A DNA stretch of 64,000 bases from a bacterium (GTDB lineage Bacteria; UBA10199; JACPAL01; GCA-016699445): contig DATIGE010000004.1 in the NCBI GenBank assembly GCA_035454885.1, positions 1 to 64,000 of the forward strand, in the 5' to 3' direction. Under the pieces are notes generated by a model that was not told the origin of the DNA, made no database searches, and saw nothing but the letters and a program-made list of their open reading frames with translations. Position 1 is the first letter of the stretch. Each line of letters begins with the position of its first letter. The translations under genes and the position numbers were made by a program. Below, one piece after another: positions 8,083-16,609 of the stretch.

Positions 8083-9726
8083 ATGTCGCGCAAACTTCGC
8101 TTTCTCAAGGCCTACCGGAGCGTCTTCACCGTTCTCTGTTCCTATCTGTTGCTCGGCTTTCAAAAAAAGATCCTCGGCGAAGGATGGGCCCGGGAGCGGG
8201 CGCCGGCCGTCCACCGGAGGAACGCCCGCCGGATCGAGCGGACGATCCTGGAGCTCAAGGGGCTCTTCATCAAGGTGGGTCAGATGCTCTCCATCATGAG
8301 CAATTTTCTGCCGGAGGACCTGACGCAGGGGTTGGAGGGGCTCCAAGATTCCGTGCCGCCGCATCCGTACGAGGCGATCGAAAAGAGATTTCAGGAGGAG
8401 TTTCAAAAATCCCCGCGGGAGCTCTACGCCCGTTTCGAGGAGACGCCCATCGCCTCGGCCTCGCTCGGCCAGGTGCACGTCGCCTACCTGCAGGACGGCA
8501 CCAAGGTGGCGGTGAAGGTGCAGTATCCGGAGATCGACGAGGTCGTCCGGAGCGACCTCAAGACGCTCCGGCGTATCTTCTGGCTTCTGCACCTCTTCTT
8601 TCCCGCGTACGGCCTCAAGAACGTTTACGGGGAGATCGCGGAGGTGATCCTGCGGGAGCTCGATTACTCCTACGAGGGCAAGAACCTCGAGCTGCTCAAG
8701 AAGAATTTTGAAGGCGAGAAGGACTTTCTCTTCCCGGACGTGTTCTGGGACCGGTCGAGCGCCAAGATCCTCACGCTGCGCTTCATGGAGGGGGCGAAGA
8801 TCTCCGCCGTCGACGAGTTGAAAAAGCAGGGTATCGACGCGGGCGTCGTCGCGCGCCGGATCATCCACGCCTACTGCAAGCAGATCTTCATCGACGGGAT
8901 CTATCACGCCGACCCTCACCCCGGGAACTTGCTCGTCCAAGCGGCGGAAGGGGGTTTCAAGATCGTCCTCGTCGATTTTGGGGCGACGGCGCGGATCTCC
9001 GACCGCATGCGCCACGGGATCACGCTCTTCGCGGAGGGAGTCATCAAGCGGGACACGCGCGTTCTCGCCAACGCCATGCGGGAGATGGGTTTCATCGCGC
9101 GGCCGGACAGCTTCGAGCCGTTCGAGCACCTGGTCGATTATTTTTACGAAAAGCTTTCGAACATCAAGATCGAGAACTTCCGTCAGCTCGACCTCTCGCA
9201 GCTCAGCCACCTGGAAGACCTTCTGGAACTGCGCAAGATCAAGATCAGCTTCCGCGACCTGATGACGTCCTTTCACGTCCCCAAGGACTGGATCCTCCTG
9301 GAGCGCACCCTGATTCTGATCATGGGGCTGTGCGCGATCCTGGACCCCAAGCTCAATCCCATCGAGATCGTGTTGCCCTACGTCGAAAAGTTCGTCCTCA
9401 AGGACAAGACCCTGAGCGAGGTCGCGATCGCCATCTCCAAGCAGCTTCTGCTATCCTATATCCAGCTTCCGGGTGAGATCCAAAAGACGCTCCGCCGCCT
9501 CAACGACGGGACGCTGAAGCTCCAGATCAAGGGGCAGGAGGATCATACGCGGCGGCTTTACGTCCTGGGGCATCAGATCCTGTATGCGGGCCTGGGGGTT
9601 GCGGGCCTGTTCCTGTCGGTCCACTGGAGGCAGGCGGGGTTCGTGGACGACTCAAACTACGCGCTTTACGGGTCCATCTTTTTCGGGGCCGTCTTGGGGA
9701 TATCGTTCTTGAGAAACCGCGCATGA
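8083..9726 (+). CDS. ABC1/UbiB (AarF) family atypical protein kinase
   Basis: This family supports ubiquinone biosynthesis in bacteria and mitochondria and has ATPase/atypical kinase activity. The 547-residue protein contains the family-specific KxGQ motif (FIKVGQMLS, about 65-73), the A-rich nucleotide loop (IASASLGQVH), VAVKVQYP, the ExD motif (ELDYSYEGKN), the catalytic YHADPHPGN near 280 and the metal-binding VDFGATARI. Two C-terminal hydrophobic stretches (about 485-545) would anchor it in the inner membrane. The stop overlaps the TonB-like start by four bases. Confidence 0.92.
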   Translation: MSRKLRFLKAYRSVFTVLCSYLLLGFQKKILGEGWARERAPAVHRRNARRIERTILELKGLFIKVGQMLSIMSNFLPEDLTQGLEGLQDSVPPHPYEAIEKRFQEEFQKSPRELYARFEETPIASASLGQVHVAYLQDGTKVAVKVQYPEIDEVVRSDLKTLRRIFWLLHLFFPAYGLKNVYGEIAEVILRELDYSYEGKNLELLKKNFEGEKDFLFPDVFWDRSSAKILTLRFMEGAKISAVDELKKQGIDAGVVARRIIHAYCKQIFIDGIYHADPHPGNLLVQAAEGGFKIVLVDFGATARISDRMRHGITLFAEGVIKRDTRVLANAMREMGFIARPDSFEPFEHLVDYFYEKLSNIKIENFRQLDLSQLSHLEDLLELRKIKISFRDLMTSFHVPKDWILLERTLILIMGLCAILDPKLNPIEIVLPYVEKFVLKDKTLSEVAIAISKQLLLSYIQLPGEIQKTLRRLNDGTLKLQIKGQEDHTRRLYVLGHQILYAGLGVAGLFLSVHWRQAGFVDDSNYALYGSIFFGAVLGISFLRNRA

Positions 9727-10577
9727 AGCGTAGCGACCGGATCATTTTTGCCGTTCTCGTCTCGATCCTCCTGCACTTCTTTCTCCTGGGGATGGCGGCT
9801 TACTTTTCCCTCATTCTGCCGCCTGGAACGTCCGAACCCGTCGCTGAAAAGCCGGTGGAGGTGATCCTTGTCGAGGACCGGCCGTATCAGATCGCGGACA
9901 TCTCCCCGCCGGAGAAGGAAGAAAGGCCCGACGATGCCAAGTTCCTGGGCCTTTACGACTCGAAGGTCGCTCAGGAGACGGTATCGACCGACTCGGGACC
10001 CTCCGCCCACGCCGCCGGCAAGAAGGTCTCTCACAAGGAGGCGACCGAAAAACTGGAAAAAAATCCCGAGAAGGCCAAGGCGCCCAAGATGGCGGGGCCC
10101 GGAAAAGAGGGGTACACGATCGCGGCGATCCCAAAGCCGTCATCCCCCAAGGAGTCGGCGCCGGATTCGGCGTCGGGTTCCAACGGCGAGGATCTCTTCG
10201 AAGGCCTGTCGGAGGATTTTTTCCCGAACTACAAGGTGGGGGATAAGACCTACCTGAACGTCCTCAAGTATCCGAAGATCGGTTACTTCGTCCGCATGAA
10301 GAAAGTCTTCCGCACGACGTTCAATCCCATCCCGTCGATCCGCCAGTCGTTCCTGCAGATCCAAAAGGGCCAGGTAGAGGTCGTGCTCGGGGTCACCGTC
10401 GACAAATCGGGGAAGCTTGCGGATCTCATGATCCTGCGATCCTCCGGACTGCAGGCGTACGACCAGGAGGCCCTGCGGACCATCCGCGACTCCGCGCCCT
10501 TCGCCAAGCCTCCCGCGGAGCTCCTGAACGCCCCGGACGCCCTCCGGATGGCGTGGACGTTTACCGTTTATTTGTGA
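9723..10577 (+). CDS. TonB-family energy-transducer-like protein
   Basis: The 284-residue protein has an N-terminal cytoplasmic tail, one membrane segment (about 7-32, LVSILLHFFLLGMAAYF), a long charged/Pro-containing periplasmic linker and a TonB C-terminal domain (about 200-284) with VEVVLGVTVDKSGKL, ILRSSGLQAYDQEALRTI and a final WTFTVYL strand. TonB proteins pass proton-motive energy to outer-membrane receptors. No ExbB/ExbD or receptor is nearby, so partners are unknown. It overlaps the kinase upstream by 4 bp, and its 3' end overlaps the convergent gcvPB by 17 bp. Confidence 0.85.
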   Translation: MKRSDRIIFAVLVSILLHFFLLGMAAYFSLILPPGTSEPVAEKPVEVILVEDRPYQIADISPPEKEERPDDAKFLGLYDSKVAQETVSTDSGPSAHAAGKKVSHKEATEKLEKNPEKAKAPKMAGPGKEGYTIAAIPKPSSPKESAPDSASGSNGEDLFEGLSEDFFPNYKVGDKTYLNVLKYPKIGYFVRMKKVFRTTFNPIPSIRQSFLQIQKGQVEVVLGVTVDKSGKLADLMILRSSGLQAYDQEALRTIRDSAPFAKPPAELLNAPDALRMAWTFTVYL

Positions 10578-12033
10578 AATCGAAACGCAGCTTGAGCTCG
10601 CGGGCCGCCTTCGCCTCGTCGAGGCGGCGGAGCTTGGTCTGGTACGGGGCTTTCCTTAGGAGTTCGGGGTCTTTCTTGGCTTCCTCCGCGATCGCGATCA
10701 TCGCGTCGCAGAAACGGTCCAGCGTCTCCTTGGACTCCGTCTCCGTCGGCTCGATCATGATCGCGCCGAAGACCACCAGCGGAAAGTAAATGGTCGGCGG
10801 CGCGAAGCCGTAATCCATGAGGCGCTTGGCCACGTCGATGGTCGTGACTCCGTTCTCCTTCTGGAACTTGTCGGAAAAGACCACTTCGTGCATCTGGCCG
10901 GTCTCGAAGGGCAGGTGGTAGCTGTCTTTCAGTCGCGCGCGGACGTAGTTCGCGTTCAGCACCGCGAGCTCCGTGACCCGCTTCAAACCCTCGGGACCCA
11001 TCTCCCGGATGTAGGTGTAGGCGCGTACGAGCATGCCGAAGTTGCCGAAGAACGACTTCACGCGGCCAACGGACTGCGGGCGGTTGTGCTCGACCGCGAA
11101 CCCGTTCTCCTTTTGGACGACGCGGGGGACGGGCAGGTAGGGCTCCAGGGTCTTCTTGACGGCAACCGGGCCCGCACCGGGGCCGCCGCCGCCGTGGGGC
11201 GTCGTGAACGTCTTGTGCAGGTTGATGTGGAGGACGTCGATGCCGGCGTCCCCGGGCCGCGCCTTGGAGAGGAGGGCGTTCATGTTCGCGCCGTCGCCGT
11301 AGACGAGTCCCCCCTTGGAATGGACGATGTCGCAGATGTCGCGGATCTCGGTTTCGTAGAGGCCGAGCGTGTTCGGGTTCGTGATCATCAGACCCGCCAC
11401 GTCCTCGTTCATCTCCTGGGCGATGACGGAGGCGAGCGTCCGCCCCTCGCGGCCGGTCTTGACGGGAACCGCCTCGTAGCCGACCATCGACGCCGTCGCC
11501 GGGTTCGTGCCGTGCGCGGAATCGGGGATCAGGATCTTCCTGCGGGGATTTCCCGTGGCCGTCTGGAAGGCCCGGATCAGCAGGATGCCCGTCAGCTCGC
11601 CGTGGGCCCCGGCCGCGGGCTGCAAGGTGACCGCGTCCATGCCGGAGATCTCCGCCAGGTAGCGTTCCAGGGCGTGCATGAGGGCGAGACACCCCTGCAC
11701 CGTCTCGTCGGGCTGGTAGGGGTGTACGTGCGCGAAGCCGGTGTAACGCGCGACCTCCTCGTTGACCCTCGGATTGTGCTTCATCGTGCAGGAGCCCAGG
11801 GGGTAAAAATTGGTGTCGATCGAGAAGTTCCACTGGGAGAGCCGCGTGAAATGGCGGACGACGTCGGGTTCGGAGAGCTCCGGAAGACGCGGGTCGTTCA
11901 GACGCCGCAAGGCTTCGGGTGGTTCACGGCGGGGTTTGGTTGAGGAGGGCAGCGAGAAGCCCTGTCTTCCCTCGCGCGAGATCTCGAAGAGCAGCGGTTC
12001 CTGGAATTGAAAACCCCGCCCGCCCGTGCTCAC
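10561..12033 (-). CDS. gcvPB: glycine dehydrogenase (decarboxylating) subunit 2
   Basis: This is the C-terminal half of the glycine-cleavage P protein, made as a separate subunit. It carries the PLP-lysine region (DVLHINLHKTFTTPHGGGGPGAGP, lysine near residue 270) and the family blocks FYPLGSCTMKHNP, TLQPAAGAHGELTG, IPDSAHGTNPATA and GGLVYGDGANMNA. The GTG start at 12033 overlaps the gcvPA stop (GTGA) and has GGAGG six bases upstream. The same frame stays open far upstream inside gcvPA, but that part is shadow. At 490 aa the subunit is complete. Its partner is GcvPA and its lipoyl donor GcvH, both just upstream. Confidence 0.95.
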   Translation of the reverse strand: MSTGGRGFQFQEPLLFEISREGRQGFSLPSSTKPRREPPEALRRLNDPRLPELSEPDVVRHFTRLSQWNFSIDTNFYPLGSCTMKHNPRVNEEVARYTGFAHVHPYQPDETVQGCLALMHALERYLAEISGMDAVTLQPAAGAHGELTGILLIRAFQTATGNPRRKILIPDSAHGTNPATASMVGYEAVPVKTGREGRTLASVIAQEMNEDVAGLMITNPNTLGLYETEIRDICDIVHSKGGLVYGDGANMNALLSKARPGDAGIDVLHINLHKTFTTPHGGGGPGAGPVAVKKTLEPYLPVPRVVQKENGFAVEHNRPQSVGRVKSFFGNFGMLVRAYTYIREMGPEGLKRVTELAVLNANYVRARLKDSYHLPFETGQMHEVVFSDKFQKENGVTTIDVAKRLMDYGFAPPTIYFPLVVFGAIMIEPTETESKETLDRFCDAMIAIAEEAKKDPELLRKAPYQTKLRRLDEAKAARELKLRFDFTNKR

Positions 12034-13376
12034 GGCAGCCTCCGCAAGGCCGCGACGAAGCGGTCGATCTGCTCGTCCGTGTTCATTTCGGTCGCGCAGA
12101 CCAAGAACCCCTCGGCGAGCTCGGGGTACCAGCGCCAGAGCGGGATGCCGGCCAGGATCTTGTCGTCGACGAGCTTGGCCACCACATCGGTCGGCTTCTG
12201 ACGGGGAAGAACGACGAACTCGTTGAACGTCGTGCCCGAGAAGGCGATTCGCAGACCGGGGAGCGCGGCCAGCCGTTCCTTCAAGTCTTGGGAACGGTCG
12301 AAATTCATCCGGGCCAGCTCTTTGAAGCCCTGCTTGCCCCAGAGCGCCAGCGTGATGGTTGCGGCGAGCGCGCAGAGGGCGACGTTGGTGCAGATGTTGG
12401 ACGTGGCCTTCTCGCGCCGGATGTGTTGCTCGCGCGTGGCGAGCGTGAGCACGAAACCGCGTTGGCCTTCCGCGTCCACCGTCTCGCCCACGAGCCGCCC
12501 GGGCATCGAACGGACGTACTCCTTCCGGCAGGCGAAGACGCCCAGTCCGGGTCCGCCGAAGGACATGGCGTTGCCGAAGGACTGGCCCTCGGCGACGGCG
12601 ATGTCGGCCCCCATCTCGCCGGGAGACCGGAAGATTCCGAGCGCCAAAGGTTCCGGCGTGGAGGTGATGAGCAAAGCGCCCGCCGCGTGGGCCGCTTCGG
12701 CGACGTCCGAGAGGTCCTCGACGACGCCGAAGAAATTCGGGTAGCCGGCGACGACGCAGGCGGTCTCGCGGTCGAGGGCCTTTTTCAGCGCGGGGCGATC
12801 CAACGCGCCTTCGGGCGTGAAAGGGATCTCCTCGACGGAGACGCCTTCGTTCTTCAGGTAGGTCAGGATGACCTGGCGGTATTCCGGATGCAGGCTGCGC
12901 GCTACGAGGGCCTTCCGCCGCTTCTTGACGGCGACGGCCAAGCGGATCGCCTCCGCGGAGGCCGTCGAGCCGTCGTACTGCGACGCGTTGGCGACCTCCA
13001 ATCCCAGGATCTCCGCCATCATCGTCTGGTACTCGAATATGGCCTGCAGGGTTCCCTGGGAGACCTCCGGCTGGTAGGGCGTATAGGCCGTAAGAAACTC
13101 GCCGCGAGAAATCAGATAGGAGACCGAACTCGGGATGTAATGCGAGTAGCAACCGCCGCCCAAAAACAGGCTCCACTCCTCGCCGTGGGCGTTCCTCCGG
13201 CTCAGGTCGCGCAGATGGTTCCTGAGGTGGATCTCGGACAGGGCGGGCGGGATGTCGAGAGGCCGCTTGAAAACAAGGGAATCGGGGACCGAGGAGAAAA
13301 GGCCGTTGACGTCAGCGACGCCGATCGTCTTCAGCATTTCCCGGATTTCTTGGTCGGTGTGGGGGAGGTAGCGCAT
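12030..13376 (-). CDS. gcvPA: glycine dehydrogenase (decarboxylating) subunit 1
   Basis: This is the N-terminal half of the two-subunit P protein, which decarboxylates glycine and passes the aminomethyl group to GcvH. It begins MRYLPHTDQEIREML, the family's usual start, and contains FLGGGCYSHYIPS, TAYTPYQPEVSQGTLQAIFEYQT, YDGSTASAEA and GQSFGNAMSFGGPGLGVFA. The chosen ATG at 13376 gives 448 residues. The frame upstream of it runs into gcvH. A short hairpin repeat sits between gcvH and this start. It overlaps gcvPB by 4 bp, giving equimolar coupling. Confidence 0.95.
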   Translation of the reverse strand: MRYLPHTDQEIREMLKTIGVADVNGLFSSVPDSLVFKRPLDIPPALSEIHLRNHLRDLSRRNAHGEEWSLFLGGGCYSHYIPSSVSYLISRGEFLTAYTPYQPEVSQGTLQAIFEYQTMMAEILGLEVANASQYDGSTASAEAIRLAVAVKKRRKALVARSLHPEYRQVILTYLKNEGVSVEEIPFTPEGALDRPALKKALDRETACVVAGYPNFFGVVEDLSDVAEAAHAAGALLITSTPEPLALGIFRSPGEMGADIAVAEGQSFGNAMSFGGPGLGVFACRKEYVRSMPGRLVGETVDAEGQRGFVLTLATREQHIRREKATSNICTNVALCALAATITLALWGKQGFKELARMNFDRSQDLKERLAALPGLRIAFSGTTFNEFVVLPRQKPTDVVAKLVDDKILAGIPLWRWYPELAEGFLVCATEMNTDEQIDRFVAALRRLP

Positions 13377-13387
13377 GGACCGTGTAA

Positions 13388-13408
13388 GGGCGAACACGAG
13401 GTTCGCCC
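13388..13408. repeat. dispersed intergenic hairpin repeat, copy 1
   Basis: GGGCGAAC and GTTCGCCC form a perfect 8-bp stem with the 5-nt loop ACGAG. The same element (core GTAGGGGCGAAYCTYGTRTTCGCCC on the transcribed strand) recurs at about 61901-61926. Both copies lie in short gaps inside operons, here between gcvH and gcvPA. Confidence 0.75.
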
Positions 13409-13420
13409 CTACGGGGGAAC

Positions 13421-13810
13421 CTATTCCGACTCTTCCTTGATATAAGCTTCGTAATCCTTCGCGGACATGAGCTCGCCCAGTTCCTTGGGGTCCGAGATCT
13501 CGATCTTCACGAGCCAACCTTCGACGTACGGGTCTTCATTCACGATCTCGGGGCTGTCGACGACGGGGTCGTTCACTTCGACGATCTTTCCGGACAGCGG
13601 GGCGTAGATGTCGTTGACCGACTTGACGGATTCGATGACGCCGAAGGCGTCGTCCTTTTCAAACTCCTCGCCTTCGTCCGGAAGCTCAACGAAGACGACT
13701 TCGCCCAATTGGTCCTGCGCGAAATCGCTGACGCCGATGGTGGCGATGTTGCCGCTGACCCGGACCCACTCGTGCTCTTTGGAGTATTTGAGATCTTCGG
13801 GAAAATTCAT
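13421..13810 (-). CDS. gcvH: glycine cleavage system H protein
   Basis: GcvH is the lipoylated shuttle of the glycine cleavage complex. The 129-residue protein has the expected barrel sequence, with the lipoyl lysine in GVIESVKSVNDIYAPLSG (lysine near residue 63). Length is normal. The start ATG overlaps the gcvT stop (ATGA). A 44-bp gap with a hairpin repeat separates it from gcvPA. Confidence 0.97.
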   Translation of the reverse strand: MNFPEDLKYSKEHEWVRVSGNIATIGVSDFAQDQLGEVVFVELPDEGEEFEKDDAFGVIESVKSVNDIYAPLSGKIVEVNDPVVDSPEIVNEDPYVEGWLVKIEISDPKELGELMSAKDYEAYIKEESE

Positions 13811-14871
13811 TTTTTTCTCTTAAAAAACGGCATCGAGACGACTTCTGCGTGCCTCGTCTTATTATGAATGTCAATCCCTAACTTGGTGCCGGGAGCTGCA
13901 AAATCGGGCGGGACGAAGCCCGTGGCGATGGCGCGGTCCAGAAAGGGGGCTTTGGTCCCGCTCGTCACAATCCCGATCTTGTTTCCACCGTGATAAATGT
14001 CATTTCCTTGCCGAGCGATGCCCGGTTCCCGCATCTCGATGCCGACGAGTCTCTTGCGGACGGGCGTGGAGCTCAACGTATCGCGTCCGATAAAATCGCC
14101 TTTCTCCATTTTGACAATCCAGCCGAGTCCCGCCTCGTAAGGCGTCGTTTGATCGTCGATCTCGTGGCCGTAGAGGGGGAGGGCGGCTTCCAGGCGCAGC
14201 GTATCGCGCGCGCCCAGGCCGCAGGGGACGGCGCCGGCCTCGGCCAGAGGCGTCCAGATTTTCTCGGCATGGTTCCAAGGCGCATAGATCTCAAAACCGT
14301 CCTCGCCGGTGTAGCCTGTGCGGGAGATCAGGACGGGCATGCCGGCGATCCGGGATTCCAGGAAGGTGAAGGCGCGCTGGGGGAGGAGGACGTCGCGAAA
14401 GGCCTTTGCCATGACGCTCGCCGCCTCCGGCCCCTGCGCCGCGATCAGTGCCCATTGATCGCCGACGTTCTTGACGCTCGCCGACGTCCTCGCCTGCCGG
14501 AGCGTCCACTCAAAATCCTTGTCGGCATTGGAGGCGTTCACGCAGATAAGAAACCGGTCATCCGCGAGACGGTTGACGATCACGTCGTCGACGAACGTTC
14601 CGCGTTCCGTCAGGAACGCCGAGTATTGGGATTGTCCGGGCTTGAGATGTGAAGCGTCGTTGCAGGTGACCTTTTGAACGAAGGCGAGCGCGCCGGCGCC
14701 CGAGATTTCGATCTCGCCCATGTGGCTCACGTCGAAGATCCCGCACCTCGTCCGCACGGCCATGTGCTCTTCCCGGACGCCCGCGTACTGCACGGGCATG
14801 TCCCATCCGGCGAAGTCGACCATGCGCGCGCCGAGCTTTCGGTGGACGGCGTTCAAGGGGGTCGTTTTCAT
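13807..14871 (-). CDS. gcvT: aminomethyltransferase (glycine cleavage T protein)
   Basis: GcvT releases ammonia from the aminomethyl-H protein and transfers the methylene group to tetrahydrofolate. The protein (354 aa from the ATG at 14871) starts MKTTPLNAVHRKLGARMVDFAGWDMP, a classical GcvT start with the catalytic-region Asp in DFAGWDMPVQY. It has FDVSHMGEI, the folate-binding RTGYTGEDGFEIY near 190-205, and GLGARDTLRLEAALPLYGHEID. It overlaps metF by 4 bp (ATGA) and gcvH by 4 bp. Frame extension upstream of 14871 lies within metF and is not used. Confidence 0.96.
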   Translation of the reverse strand: MKTTPLNAVHRKLGARMVDFAGWDMPVQYAGVREEHMAVRTRCGIFDVSHMGEIEISGAGALAFVQKVTCNDASHLKPGQSQYSAFLTERGTFVDDVIVNRLADDRFLICVNASNADKDFEWTLRQARTSASVKNVGDQWALIAAQGPEAASVMAKAFRDVLLPQRAFTFLESRIAGMPVLISRTGYTGEDGFEIYAPWNHAEKIWTPLAEAGAVPCGLGARDTLRLEAALPLYGHEIDDQTTPYEAGLGWIVKMEKGDFIGRDTLSSTPVRKRLVGIEMREPGIARQGNDIYHGGNKIGIVTSGTKAPFLDRAIATGFVPPDFAAPGTKLGIDIHNKTRHAEVVSMPFFKRKK

Positions 14872-15716
14872 AGGGAGCGGATCACCTCGGTGACGCTTTC
14901 CGCCTTGTTCAGGGCATAGAAATGGATTCCGGGAACGCCTCGGGCCTTCAGTTCCCGGCATTGGGCGATCGCGTGTTCCACTCCCACTCGCCGCATCGCC
15001 TCCGGATCGCCTCCTGATCTCTGGAGCTTGTCGCGAAGGGATGGGGGCAGCGAGGCCCCGCACATCTTCGTGATCTTCTCGATCTGCTTCAAGTTCAGGA
15101 TCGGCATGATGCCCGGGACGATGGGGACGGCGATCCCGATCTTCCGGGCGCGGTTCACGAAGTCGAAATAATCGCGGTTGTCGAAGAAGAGCTGGGTCAG
15201 GACGACGTCCGCGCCGGCCTCGACCTTCCTCTTGAGGTTCCGAAGGTCGGTTTCCTTGTCCGGGGCCTCGACGTGGCCCTCGGGATAGCCCGCGACCGCG
15301 ATGCTGAATCCGTCGATCTCCTTCAAATAAGAGACGAGCTCGTTCGCGTACAAGAAATCGCTCGCGGGCCGCTCGCCGCCTTGCGGGGCGTCTCCGCGGA
15401 GGGCGACCACCAGGTCGATGCCTTCCTGCTTGAGGCGGTGGACGTAGGCGCGGACGGACTCGCGGTCGGCGCCCACGCAGGTGAAATGAAAGGCGGTGAC
15501 GAGCCCCGTCTCGTGCCGGACCCGAAGGGCCAGGTCCCGCGTGAGATCTCGCGTCGTGCCCATGGCCCCGTAGGTGACGGACACGAAGGCGGGGTCGAAG
15601 ACGGCGAGCTTCTTCAGGGCCGCGATCAGATTCACGACGCCGGTCTCGTCCTTGGGAGGAAAGACCTCGAAGGAATACTTGAACCGGCCGCTGCCGTAGA
15701 AGTCGGAGAACCTCAC
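14868..15716 (-). CDS. metF: 5,10-methylenetetrahydrofolate reductase
   Basis: MetF reduces methylene-THF to methyl-THF for methionine synthesis. The 282-residue protein has KYSFEVFPPKDE near the N terminus (catalytic Glu), FVSVTYGAMGTTRD, LRGDAPQGG (FAD side), GYPEGH, and LTQLFFDNRDYFDFV, followed by PIVPGIMPI. It overlaps folD upstream and gcvT downstream by 4 bp each, so methylene-THF made by GcvT can be used by MetF and FolD made from the same message. Confidence 0.96.
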   Translation of the reverse strand: MRFSDFYGSGRFKYSFEVFPPKDETGVVNLIAALKKLAVFDPAFVSVTYGAMGTTRDLTRDLALRVRHETGLVTAFHFTCVGADRESVRAYVHRLKQEGIDLVVALRGDAPQGGERPASDFLYANELVSYLKEIDGFSIAVAGYPEGHVEAPDKETDLRNLKRKVEAGADVVLTQLFFDNRDYFDFVNRARKIGIAVPIVPGIMPILNLKQIEKITKMCGASLPPSLRDKLQRSGGDPEAMRRVGVEHAIAQCRELKARGVPGIHFYALNKAESVTEVIRSL

Positions 15717-16570
15717 GGCTTCGCCGCTTCCTTGGCAGCCTGCAAGGTATTCCAGAGCAGCATGGTGATGGTCATGGGACCGACGCCGCCCGGGACGGGC
15801 GTGATCCAGGCCGCGCGTTCGCGGGCCTTGGCGAACTCGACGTCCCCGCAGAGCTTGCCGTCGGGGCCTCGGTTCATGCCGACGTCGAGGACGATGGCGC
15901 CCTCCTTGATCCAGTCGCCCTTGATGAAATTGGCCTGGCCGATCGCCGCCACGACGATGTCGGCGCGGCGGACCTTCTCCGGCAGTTCTTTCGTCTTGGA
16001 ATGGGCGATGGTGACGGTCGCGTGCCTCTGCATGAGAAGGATCGCGACGGGTTTTCCGACAATGTTCGAACGCCCGACGACGATGGCGTCCTTGCCGGCC
16101 ACGTCCGCGCCGATCGACTCCAGCATCTTCATGCAGCCCAGGGGCGTGCAGGGGACGACGCTGTGCCTGCCGATCAGGAGGTTCCCCATGTTGACGGGAT
16201 GAAAGCCGTCGGCGTCCTTTTCCGGCGCGATCGCCTCCAGGACCTTTTGGGTGTCGATCTGCTTGGGCAAGGGAAGCTGGACCAGGATGCCGTGTATCTT
16301 CGCATCGCGATTCAACCGGCCGATCAGCGTCAGGAGCTCGTCTTGGGGGATCGAAGCGGGGAGGTTGATCTGTTCGGCGTACATGCCCGCCTTTTGGCAG
16401 GCCGTCTCCTTGTTGCGCACGTACACCTTCGAGGCCTCGTTGTCGCCGACCAAGACGACGGCCAGTCCCGGCACGAACCCGCGCTCCCGCCGCAGGCGGG
16501 CGGCCTCCTGGGCGATCTGCGCCTGCATGGTTTCGGCGAGTTTCTTGCCGTCGATGAGTTGGGCGGGCAT
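15713..16570 (-). CDS. folD: bifunctional methylenetetrahydrofolate dehydrogenase / cyclohydrolase
   Basis: FolD interconverts methylene-, methenyl- and formyl-THF. The 285-residue protein has the YVRNKETACQKAGM segment with the catalytic lysine region (about 50-64), GILVQLPLPKQID, EKDADGFHPVNMG, PCTPLGCMKMLE, and the dinucleotide site VVGRSNIVGKPVA (about 165-177), ending with PVPGGVGPMTITMLLWNT. It is the first metabolic gene of the one-carbon run, 39 bp after the FHA-GGDEF gene on the same strand. I see no glycine riboswitch in that gap. Confidence 0.97.
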   Translation of the reverse strand: MPAQLIDGKKLAETMQAQIAQEAARLRRERGFVPGLAVVLVGDNEASKVYVRNKETACQKAGMYAEQINLPASIPQDELLTLIGRLNRDAKIHGILVQLPLPKQIDTQKVLEAIAPEKDADGFHPVNMGNLLIGRHSVVPCTPLGCMKMLESIGADVAGKDAIVVGRSNIVGKPVAILLMQRHATVTIAHSKTKELPEKVRRADIVVAAIGQANFIKGDWIKEGAIVLDVGMNRGPDGKLCGDVEFAKARERAAWITPVPGGVGPMTITMLLWNTLQAAKEAAKP

Positions 16571-16609
16571 GACGAGAGGCTTTAACTTTGGAGGGATCGG
16601 ACTGTCAAA

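Noticed and set aside
10561-13176. Single 871-codon minus-strand frame covering gcvPB and most of gcvPA
   Set aside because: Only the part from the GTG at 12033 has glycine dehydrogenase sequence; the upstream part is the antiphase shadow of gcvPA, which overlaps it by 4 bp.
11919-13445. 508-codon plus-strand frame opposite gcvPA
   Set aside because: Antisense shadow of a gene with clear P-protein motifs.
16571-16609. Glycine riboswitch before the one-carbon genes
   Set aside because: The gap before folD is only 39 bp, and neither there nor before gcvT or gcvPA is there room for the tandem glycine aptamer.
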